From contig NZ_SPVG01000174.1 of the NCBI RefSeq assembly GCF_004614165.1, positions 1 through 58,285 of the forward strand: 58,285 bases of DNA, given 5' to 3'. Below the pieces are notes generated by a model. That model worked only from the letters and a program-made list of their open reading frames with translations, did not search any database and was not told the origin of the DNA. A program made the translations under genes and the position numbers. The stretch is from Duganella callida. Its GTDB lineage: Bacteria; Pseudomonadota; Gammaproteobacteria; Burkholderiales; Burkholderiaceae_D. This document shows, piece after piece, positions 1-7,052 of the stretch (the stretch's first letter is position 1; each line of letters begins with the position of its first letter).

Positions 1-190
1 GCGCGGGCGTCTCGCCAGCGGCGTCCGCCCTGGTCTTGCGCTTGGGCTTGGCGGCCGCTTCGGCGGCAGGCGCGTCGCCGGCAGCGGCGGCATCGGCCGC
101 GATCTGGGCCTTGGTACGGCGTTTGGGCTTGGCGACAACATCGGCCGCGGCTGCGTCGTTGACAGTGTCTGGGGTGTTAGGCTTGTTCAT
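1..190 (-). CDS. 5' part of an Ala/Lys-rich protein, candidate RluB (23S rRNA pseudouridine synthase), partial
   Basis: The frame opens with ATG at 190-188 and stays open to the window edge, giving the first 63 residues. They form a low-complexity, probably disordered tail with repeated Ala runs and two KPKR(R/K)T basic patches. The start overlaps the 3' end of scpB by 14 bp, so the two are probably translationally coupled. In Oxalobacteraceae and other betaproteobacteria the gene after scpB is usually rluB, the pseudouridine synthase acting on 23S rRNA position 2605, and its orthologues carry Ala/Lys-rich extensions. No catalytic domain lies inside the window, so the name rests on position and composition only. 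Any other basic-tailed RNA-binding protein would look the same here. Confidence 0.5.
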   Translation of the reverse strand, partial: MNKPNTPDTVNDAAAADVVAKPKRRTKAQIAADAAAAGDAPAAEAAAKPKRKTRADAAGETPA

Positions 191-965
191 TATTCGTTTC
201 GTGGTTGTGCTCAGCGTCAACCGTTAAATCTGGCGCAGGGCCGTGAGTCGTTAGTGCTTCCTGGTCGGGTTCCGGGCTTGCCCCGGCCGCTGCTGCGGCC
301 ACTGGCGACTCGCCGTCCGTCCCTTCTTCCGTTTGCTGCTCGGCGCCGGGCGCCGCTTTTTCAAAGTTCTCCTGCAGCGCGGCCTCCAGCGCTTCGATGC
401 TGCGGTCGCCGTTCTGCATGTCGCTGATTTGCTGCAACGGCGGCAGCTGGGACAGCGCGTTCAGGCCCAGATCGTCGAGAAACTGCTTGGTGGTGCCCAG
501 CAAGGCCGGGCGGCCGACGACGTCGCGGTAACCGATCACATCCACCCAGCCGCGGTCTTCCAGCATCTTGATGGTTTGCGAATTCACGGCCACGCCGCGG
601 ATTTCCTCGATATCCCCCCGCGTCACCGGCTGCCGGTAAGCAATGATGGCCAGGGTTTCCAGCGTCGCCCGCGAATAGCGCGGCGGTTTTTCGGGATGCA
701 GCCGTTCGAGATAGATCTTCATCTCGGGGCGGCTCTGAAAGCGCCAGCCGGACGACAGGCTGATCACCTCCACACCCTTGCCGGCCCAGTCGGACCGCAA
801 TTCTTCCAGCAATTCCTTGATCGTGTCGGCGCCCACGCCGGGGCCGCGCGGCCGGTCCTGCTCATCCAGTTCGACAAACAGCTTCTTCAGACTGTGGATC
901 GACAATGGTTCACGTGCGCATAGCAAGGCGGTTTCGAGGACTCGTTTAGCCTCAACTGTATCCAT
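177..965 (-). CDS. scpB: Segregation and condensation protein ScpB
   Basis: ScpB is the winged-helix dimer that joins ScpA and Smc in the condensin complex, compacting the chromosome and helping sister origins separate. The 262-residue product has the ScpB core (about residues 5-180), including the family's signature [19 protein letters not shown] and the following GV..NS..I..L..RGW segment. The last 70 or so residues are Ala/Glu-rich and look disordered, an extension common in betaproteobacterial homologues. I chose ATG 965; an in-frame TTG two codons upstream (971) is the alternative. ScpA would be expected upstream, but the 240 bp between this gene and glk hold no convincing gene. The 3' end overlaps the next gene. 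Confidence 0.93.
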   Translation of the reverse strand: MDTVEAKRVLETALLCAREPLSIHSLKKLFVELDEQDRPRGPGVGADTIKELLEELRSDWAGKGVEVISLSSGWRFQSRPEMKIYLERLHPEKPPRYSRATLETLAIIAYRQPVTRGDIEEIRGVAVNSQTIKMLEDRGWVDVIGYRDVVGRPALLGTTKQFLDDLGLNALSQLPPLQQISDMQNGDRSIEALEAALQENFEKAAPGAEQQTEEGTDGESPVAAAAAGASPEPDQEALTTHGPAPDLTVDAEHNHETNNEQA

Positions 966-1206
966 AAGCAAAATCGAAAGAAATCAATCATTTCAGCGAG
1001 GCTGGCGGGAGGTCTCGCTGAAGCTGCTTTTCCGACGCCAAGGCCTATGCGCACCCGGCGGGAGAGAGGGACATGCCTGCAATGGCCGCAGCCATCGCCT
1101 TCTACGTGAAACGTGGGCAGGAAGCCAGACGTTTCATCCAACAACGCGAATTGTACCTGATAAAACCGTAAAAAGCGCAACCGCTGTCACTGAAATGTAA
1201 TTCGGC

Positions 1207-2232
1207 TTACTCGACGGCAAGTCTTTCGGACAAAATTGCGGAAACGCCAACAAACGCCGGATATTCCGCCGTGATCACCCAGGTCGGCACCGCCGCCAGG
1301 TATTTGTTGAAGCGGCCCTTGGCTTCGAAGCGCGCGCGGAAGCCGGAACGGTCGAAGCGCTCGCCGAGCTTCGGCACGATGCCGCCACCGATATAGATCC
1401 CGCCCTGCGCGCCCAGGGTCACGGCGATATTGCCGGCGATGGTGCCCAGCATGCAGCAGAAGGTTTCGATCGCCTCGTCACACAGCGGACACTCGCCGGC
1501 CAGCGCGCGACGCGAAATATCGGCGGCGCTGAGCTTTTCGGCGGTCTGGCCCTGGTGATCGGCCAGGGCGCGGTAAATCAGCTCGATGCCGGCGCCGGAC
1601 ATCAGGCGTTCGGCCGACACGTGCTCGAATTCCTTCCAGGCGAACTGCAGAATCGCCACTTCGGTGGCATTGGCCGGCGAGAAGGTCACGTGACCGCCTT
1701 CGCTGAGCAGCGCGGTCCAGCCATCCTTGCCCGGAATCAGGCCCGAAACGCCGAGACCGGTGCCGGCGCCGATCAGGCCCAGCGGCGTGCCCGGCACGCC
1801 GACGCCGCCGCCGACCTGATGTTTTTGCATTGCCGACAATTGCGGCAGCGAGCTGGCCAGCGCGGTGAAGTCATTCACCACCACCAGGGTATCGAAATTG
1901 ACTTCGCGGCGCAGCGCCTCGATCGAGAATGCCCAGTGGTGGTTGGTCATACGCACCATGTCGCCGGTGACCGGATTGGCGATCGCAATCGCGCCGTTGC
2001 GGATGCCGGTGACGCCCGCCTGGGCGACGGTCGGCGAGGCCAGATACGCGACCAGGGCGGCGGCCAGGGTCGGGTAAGCGGCGCACGCCAGCACCTCGAT
2101 CGCCTCAATCCGGCCCGGGGCGGTTTCCAGTGCAAAGCGCGCATTGGTGCCGCCGATATCCGCCAGCAAACGAGGGCCACCAGGGAAAACGGTGGTCAGG
2201 GAGGGAGGCGTTTGTACGGACTGAGCTGTCAT
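1207..2232 (-). CDS. glk: Glucokinase
   Basis: Glucokinase phosphorylates glucose to glucose-6-phosphate with ATP in the cytoplasm, feeding non-PTS glucose into central metabolism. The 341-residue product matches the bacterial Glk family (about 320-340 aa). The N-terminal phosphate-binding motif [14 protein letters not shown] is intact, followed by the sugar-binding segment VVNDFTALA, the [13 protein letters not shown] loop, EGGHVTFSP and [16 protein letters not shown]. The ATG at 2232 lies just after a Thr/Pro-rich stretch typical of the family N-terminus. It is transcribed leftward as a single gene; palindrome A sits upstream, between it and the DedA-rhodanese gene. With TonB receptors so abundant here, it may act on sugars imported across the outer membrane, but that link is inference. 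Confidence 0.95.
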   Translation of the reverse strand: MTAQSVQTPPSLTTVFPGGPRLLADIGGTNARFALETAPGRIEAIEVLACAAYPTLAAALVAYLASPTVAQAGVTGIRNGAIAIANPVTGDMVRMTNHHWAFSIEALRREVNFDTLVVVNDFTALASSLPQLSAMQKHQVGGGVGVPGTPLGLIGAGTGLGVSGLIPGKDGWTALLSEGGHVTFSPANATEVAILQFAWKEFEHVSAERLMSGAGIELIYRALADHQGQTAEKLSAADISRRALAGECPLCDEAIETFCCMLGTIAGNIAVTLGAQGGIYIGGGIVPKLGERFDRSGFRARFEAKGRFNKYLAAVPTWVITAEYPAFVGVSAILSERLAVE

Positions 2233-2374
2233 GATGGATCGAAATGAGTTGAGGCTTAAAGCTTAAGGTATTTATACCATTGCAGGCAAGGGCGAATTTG
2301 TAGTTTTAGTACAGCTACGACGAGTTTGCCACAGAACACTGCATTACGGAATAATCCTTGCGTAGTATGACTAC

Positions 2375-2462
2375 TCCGGGGTCAGGTCTTTCATTGCGTC
2401 ACGGGCTCTGCCGTCGCGGCCAACGGCAGAGCCCGTGACGCAATGAAAGACCTGACCCCGGA
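2375..2462. repeat. Long palindrome, copy A (GGGGTCAG family)
   Basis: A perfect 40-bp inverted repeat (2375-2414 with 2423-2462) around an 8-nt loop. The arm opens TCCGGGGTCAGGTCTTTCA and closes GGGCTCTGCCGT at the centre. It lies 60 bp past the stop of the leftward DedA-rhodanese gene and 142 bp upstream of the glk start. There is no U tract. It belongs to the same sub-family as copy D (55242-55331): the arms differ at a few positions but are self-complementary within each copy. Copies B, C and E are described at their own positions. Confidence 0.95.
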
Positions 2463-2521
2463 TTTGGAAGCGCTTCCATTTTCGTCGGAAAAATACGCCG
2501 CACGGTGGCGGCGCAGGCGCA

Positions 2522-3478
2522 TCACGCGGACGCGGCGTTGTCTTCCGGCACTGTCTCGCGCTGGTTGCCGAAGGCGGCGTTCCAGGCGTCCAGGCCGCCG
2601 TGCAGCGGACGGGCACGGTGATAGCCGTGACTGATCAGACCTTTCGCCACGTGCGCGGCGGTGACGTCGTTGGGACAGCTGCAGTACACGATGATGTGCC
2701 GCCCCTTGTCCAGCGCGATGATGTCCGGCGTCGGCTCGCCACCATTGAACAGCAGCGCCCCCGGCACCGCCGGGTCCAGCATCTGCGCGGTCACGCTGCG
2801 CGCGTCGATCAAGACCGGTTCGTTGCCCTGCTCCATCAGATCCTTGAAATCGTCGATGGTGATGCGCTCGATTTCCACCGATTGGTGAAAGCGCTTGCGC
2901 TCGACATATTTGAACGTCACGAACAGCGCCAGCAGCACCAGCAGCACGATCAGCGCGGTGGTGCCCATGGTGCTCAGGATGTCCAGCACCTGGTCGACGC
3001 TGGTGTGGAAAAAGGCGCCGATGGCGATGCCGGTGCCGGCCCACAGGCAACTGCCCATCATGGCAAAGCCGACAAAGGTGCGGCCGCGCGTGCCCATGGC
3101 GCCCGCCAGCGGCGGCGCGATGATGTTGAAGCCGGGGATGAACTTGGCGACGATCAGCACTTTCGCGCCCCAGCGCGTGAAGTTGTCCTCGGTCTGGCTG
3201 ACGCAGTAGTCGGGCGACAGCGAAATCTTGCACAGCAGTTTGAGGATGCGCTTGCCGTAGTAGCGCCCGGCGCGGAACCAGAAGGTGTCGCTGATCAGGC
3301 AGGCCAGCATGGCCACCGCCAGGATGGCGTACCACGGCGTGTCACCATCGACCGACATGGCGCCGGCCACGATCAGCACCGGAAAGGCAGGAATAGGCAT
3401 GCCGATCTGCTCGATCAGCACGATCGCAAACACGATCAGGACGCCATATTCTTGAAGCAGGAGGATTAAATTCGCCAT
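2522..3478 (-). CDS. DedA-family membrane protein fused to a rhodanese domain
   Basis: The first 190 or so residues form a DedA/VTT-type (SNARE-associated) membrane domain. They contain GMPIPAFPVLIVAGA near residue 27, the conserved KFIPGFNIIAPPLAGAMG loop, and several hydrophobic helices, the last at about 175-195. A cytoplasmic rhodanese domain follows (about 205-305), with VLIDARS at its start and a candidate catalytic cysteine near 266 in IVYCSCPND. DedA proteins are linked to lipid-carrier recycling (undecaprenyl phosphate, phosphatidylethanolamine) and membrane homeostasis. Rhodaneses carry sulfane sulfur or sense redox state, and the cysteine suggests the domain is active. The fused substrate is unknown. 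The gene stands alone; its 3' end faces palindrome A. ATG 3478 is the only good start before the hydrophobic N-terminus. Confidence 0.9.
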   Translation of the reverse strand: MANLILLLQEYGVLIVFAIVLIEQIGMPIPAFPVLIVAGAMSVDGDTPWYAILAVAMLACLISDTFWFRAGRYYGKRILKLLCKISLSPDYCVSQTEDNFTRWGAKVLIVAKFIPGFNIIAPPLAGAMGTRGRTFVGFAMMGSCLWAGTGIAIGAFFHTSVDQVLDILSTMGTTALIVLLVLLALFVTFKYVERKRFHQSVEIERITIDDFKDLMEQGNEPVLIDARSVTAQMLDPAVPGALLFNGGEPTPDIIALDKGRHIIVYCSCPNDVTAAHVAKGLISHGYHRARPLHGGLDAWNAAFGNQRETVPEDNAASA

Positions 3479-3884
3479 GCGGCTATCTTAACTTAAAAAC
3501 CGCTTAACCGTGGCGCGGCATCACGCCAGCAACCGGCGACACCACCCGGTCCGCCACCTGAAAATACCAATAGTCAAGCACAATATTATGTTGCAATGCA
3601 GCAAAATATTGCTTTACAGCACAGTCTCCGCCTCTCCCTCCCGCCTACATGCGTTACGCAACGCAACAAAACTTTACAACGATGCGTGATTTTTTTACAA
3701 AATTTGTTGTTTTTCCACGTCAAAACCCTTGATTTTGTTTGACAAGCAATGTCACGCGGTGGTTTCATGCGCCCCTTCCGAAAAAGCTTTATTTATGGAT
3801 ATTTCGGAAAAATAAAGACTGACCGGCGGTTCCCCCATTTCCGCGTGGCCAGCCTGATTCTGTTTTTCTTTGGAGTTTTTTGTA
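3479..3884 (+). promoter_or_regulatory. Upstream region of TBDR T1 with hairpins and a GTTAC-N5-GCAAC operator-like site
   Basis: This AT-richer 406-bp gap holds no gene. It contains a hairpin built from CAATATT (3581-3587) and AATATTG (3605-3611) with an inner TTGC/GCAA pair. The partial palindrome GTTACGCAACGCAAC lies at 3653-3667, nested in TGCGTT-N4-AACGCA, and a version of the same site lies upstream of T4. An 8-bp inverted repeat, TTCCGAAA (3776-3783) and TTTCGGAA (3802-3809), sits about 75 bp before the T1 start. The ribosome-binding site is GGAG at 3872-3875. Which regulator binds is unknown. Confidence 0.4.
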
Positions 3885-6653
3885 ATGATGATGGAAACAG
3901 TTTTATCCCGCTCCGTACGCCTGATGTTCGCAGGCTCGGTAGCAGCAGCCCTGGCCCAGCCAGCCTTCGCGCAGAACGCCGACACCTCGGCCGCGATCCA
4001 GCGCGTGGAAATCACCGGTTCGAGCATCAAGCGCGCTTCCGCTGAAACCGCCTCCCCGGTCCAGATCATCACCGCCGACGAGCTGAACAAGTCCGGCAAG
4101 ACCACCGTGGCCGAGTTCCTGCAATCGCTGACCGTGGACGGCGCCGGCTCGCTGCCGACCGGCTTCGGCAGCGGCTTCGCTGCCGGCTCGACCGCGATCT
4201 CGCTGCGCGGCCTGGGCGCGACCTCGACCCTGGTGCTGCTGAACGGCCGCCGCATGGCGCCGTTCGCGCGCGCCGACGACGGCCAGAAGAGCTTCACCGA
4301 CCTGTCGACCATCCCGATGAACATCGTCGAACGCATCGAAGTGCTGAAGGATGGCGCCTCGTCGACCTACGGCGCCGACGCGATCGCCGGCGTGGTCAAC
4401 ATCATCCTGCGCAAGGACTTCGAAGGTCTGTCGATCAAGGCCGACACCGGCGCCTCGCGTTACAGCGACGCCAAACAGAACAACATCGCCGTCACCTACG
4501 GCAAGGGCAACCTGGACGACGACAAGTACAACGTGGTGTTCAACGTCGAGTACAAGAAGTCGGACGAACTGGCCGCCTCGGACCGCAAGGACCGCGGCTG
4601 GATCGGCCACGGCGACATCCGTCCATGGGGCTACAACCAGAACACCCAGTACGTCGGCGGCTACATCACCAGCAACCCGTCGGCCAGCCCGACCGGCACC
4701 CTGCGCGATCCGAAGACCGGCAACTGGGTCTCGCTGCCAGGCTGCGCGCAGTTCTCGCCGATCGTCAAGCAGGACGCCAACGGCGGCTGCCTGTGGTCGC
4801 AGGACCAGTTCCGCGATCTGCAGCCGAACGTGGAAGCGCTGAACCTGTACACCCGCGGCACCCTGCAGGTGAACTCCGACCTGCAGGTGTACACCGAACT
4901 GGGTTACTCGACCCGCAACACCTCGTTCATGCTGGCGCCGGTGTCGGCCACCCCGACCGTGACCTACCCTGGCCACATCAACGTCTGGGCCAACGACCTG
5001 CTGATGTCCGGCAAGCACCCGCAAAATCCGTTCGGCGCCGACACCCGTCTGCGTTACTCGGAATTCGACCTGGGCCCGAGCAACCACATCGCCAACAACG
5101 ACTTCAGCCGCATCGTGCTGGGCGCCAAGGGCAGCCACTTCGGCTGGGACTGGGATGCCGGCTACACCCACTCCGAATCCAAGCTGTACCTGGAGTGGAC
5201 CAACCAGCTGAACATGAAGGTGCTGAAGGCCGCCCTGGGCGACCCGACCAGCCAGTACTTCCCGTACTACATCGGTTCGCAGGCGTACAAGAACCCGGCC
5301 TCGCTGTACGCGGCGCTGCGCGTGAACGCCACCTCGGATTCGACCACCAAGCTGGACATCGTCGACTTCAAGGCCTCGCGTGAACTGTTCGCTCTGCCTG
5401 GCGGCAACCTGGGCCTGGCGATCGGCGGCGAACACCGTCGTGAAAAGCTGGACAACCCTTCGCTGACCGGTTCGGAAGACGGCAGCACCAACATCTCCTA
5501 CGTGGCCGCCAAGGGCGAAACCCGCGTGTCGGCCGTGTACGCCGAGGTGCTGGCGCCCGTGACCAAGACCGTGGAAGTGACCGGCGCGCTGCGTTACGAC
5601 CACTACGACAACTTCAATTCGACCACCCCGAAACTGGGCGTGAAGTGGACCCCGATCAAGAGCTTCGCGCTGCGCGGCACTTACACCGAGGGCTTCCGCG
5701 CACCGGGCGTGGCGGAATCGAACCTGTCGAGCCAGTCGACCGGCAACTCGTCGGTGCAGGATCCGGTCCGCTGCCCGGGCGGCAAGCCGGCCGCCGGTGG
5801 CGGCACCTCGACCGACTGCCAGATCACCATTGGCGCGATCAAGGTCGGCAATCCTAACCTGGCGCCGGAAAAGTCCAAGGGCTACACCCTGGGCATGGTC
5901 TGGGATCCGCTGAACGACACCAGCATGGCGCTGGACGCGTGGAAGATCCGCCGCACCAACGAGATCAACCCGCTGTCCTACGTCGAAGCGGCGACCCTGC
6001 CGACCGCGATCCGCCTGGACAACAACCTGATCGGTGCTGACGGCAAGCCGATTCCGAACACCGGCACCCTGCTGGTCACCACCGCGCCATACCAGAACTC
6101 CAGCTACACCGAAGTCAAGGGTATCGACCTGGACCTGAAACAGCGTCTGCGCCTGGGCAACTACGGCAAGGCCACCCTGAACCTGGTGTGGTCGCACGTG
6201 GCTTCGTGGGTCCGCGCCGACAAGAACCAGGTGTTCCAGTTCGCCGGCACCCACGGCAACTGCGATACCTCGGATTGCGCCGGTACGCCGAAGGACAAGA
6301 TCAACCTGATCGGCAGCTGGGATCTGGGCAACTGGAACGTGGCCGGTACCGTCAACTACCGTTCGGACATGAAGAACATCCGTTACGAAGGCGCCATCTG
6401 CGCCGTGACCTTCGCCAACGGCCAACCGGCTCCGAACGGCGCCTGCCGTCTGCCATCGTTCACCACGCTGGATCTGTCGACCCGCTACAACTGGAGCAAG
6501 TCGCTGCAGCTGTACGCGTCGATGAACAACGTGCTGGACAAGATCGCGCCGCTCGACGCGCTGACCTACGGCGGCATGAGCTTCAACCCGATGGACGCTT
6601 CCGGCGCCACCGGCCGTTACGTGAAGCTGGGCCTGCAGTACAAGTTCAACTAA
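3885..6653 (+). CDS. TonB-dependent outer-membrane receptor (T1)
   Basis: A 922-residue receptor of the outer membrane, expected to import a ligand with TonB/ExbBD energy. The start is ATG 3885, the first of three ATGs and 9 nt after GGAG; an upstream in-frame TTG is ignored. The signal peptide runs to about Ala29 (AFA|Q) and has the shared E4...LSRS.R start. Then come IQRVEITGSSIKR (38-50), a plug domain (about 57-190) with LVLLNGRRMAPF and KDGASSTYGADAIAGVVN, and a 22-strand-type barrel. The plug insertion DDGQKSF pairs it with T4. The protein ends YKFN, with Asn after the usual terminal Phe. It is a single gene closed by its own terminator. The ligand cannot be read from sequence; peptide, carbohydrate and siderophore all remain possible. 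Confidence 0.93.
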   Translation: MMMETVLSRSVRLMFAGSVAAALAQPAFAQNADTSAAIQRVEITGSSIKRASAETASPVQIITADELNKSGKTTVAEFLQSLTVDGAGSLPTGFGSGFAAGSTAISLRGLGATSTLVLLNGRRMAPFARADDGQKSFTDLSTIPMNIVERIEVLKDGASSTYGADAIAGVVNIILRKDFEGLSIKADTGASRYSDAKQNNIAVTYGKGNLDDDKYNVVFNVEYKKSDELAASDRKDRGWIGHGDIRPWGYNQNTQYVGGYITSNPSASPTGTLRDPKTGNWVSLPGCAQFSPIVKQDANGGCLWSQDQFRDLQPNVEALNLYTRGTLQVNSDLQVYTELGYSTRNTSFMLAPVSATPTVTYPGHINVWANDLLMSGKHPQNPFGADTRLRYSEFDLGPSNHIANNDFSRIVLGAKGSHFGWDWDAGYTHSESKLYLEWTNQLNMKVLKAALGDPTSQYFPYYIGSQAYKNPASLYAALRVNATSDSTTKLDIVDFKASRELFALPGGNLGLAIGGEHRREKLDNPSLTGSEDGSTNISYVAAKGETRVSAVYAEVLAPVTKTVEVTGALRYDHYDNFNSTTPKLGVKWTPIKSFALRGTYTEGFRAPGVAESNLSSQSTGNSSVQDPVRCPGGKPAAGGGTSTDCQITIGAIKVGNPNLAPEKSKGYTLGMVWDPLNDTSMALDAWKIRRTNEINPLSYVEAATLPTAIRLDNNLIGADGKPIPNTGTLLVTTAPYQNSSYTEVKGIDLDLKQRLRLGNYGKATLNLVWSHVASWVRADKNQVFQFAGTHGNCDTSDCAGTPKDKINLIGSWDLGNWNVAGTVNYRSDMKNIRYEGAICAVTFANGQPAPNGACRLPSFTTLDLSTRYNWSKSLQLYASMNNVLDKIAPLDALTYGGMSFNPMDASGATGRYVKLGLQYKFN

Positions 6654-6672
6654 GCGCCTGACGCCTTGAACC

Positions 6673-6707
6673 AACCCGGACCCGCCGCCAGGCGGTCCGG
6701 GTTTTTT
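6673..6707 (+). terminator. Rho-independent terminator of T1
   Basis: Stem AACCCGGACC(C)GCC (6673-6686, one bulged C) with GGCGGTCCGGGTT (6691-6703), followed by a T run to 6707. It lies 20 bp past the T1 stop. Confidence 0.9.
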
Positions 6708-6770
6708 ATTGCCTGTCGTATAAATGTAACGAAATATAACAACATGAACCAAGATTCATGAAAATTGGCC

Positions 6771-6867
6771 GTCACCGACTTGGTGCGGCGCGCCAGAGAT
6801 ACGCTTCTTTTTTGATAGCAAGCCAAATTTCCTGTCGTGCCAGCAGCAAACGCACCAAATTAGAGCG
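6771..6867 (+). promoter_or_regulatory. NtrC-box-like palindromes upstream of T2
   Basis: Two 17-bp matches to TGCACCA-N3-TGGTGCA: GTCACCGACTTGGTGCG at 6771-6787 and CGCACCAAATTAGAGCG at 6851-6867, 10 of 14 defined positions each, 80 bp apart. The outer halves TTGGTGCG and CGCACCAA are themselves inverted repeats of each other. The sites lie about 265 and 185 bp before the T2 start. The rest of 6708-7052 is non-coding. No sigma-54 -24/-12 element was found between the sites and the gene, so the regulator's identity is open. Confidence 0.35.
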
Positions 6868-7052
6868 ATTTTTGCCACAAAATCATGCTCTTTATTGACG
6901 CGCAGTAAAGGAAACCAGCTAAGGGTTTCCGCGATGACAGCAATTCGCCCTGAATGATTTGATGAATCACCGAAACGAACGCTCATGTTTTTTTCGGATA
7001 ACAAAAAACTACACACCCGTTGTTCATCGTTTTCATTTGGGAGTTACACAAT

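Noticed and set aside
177-190. Possible frameshift joining scpB and the next gene
   Set aside because: The overlap is a normal coupled stop/start; both frames keep their expected protein character.
2375-2462. Palindromes read as insertion-sequence ends
   Set aside because: There is no transposase or room for one between the arms; the arms are separated by only 2-8 nt, so each copy is a hairpin and not an element bounded by terminal repeats.
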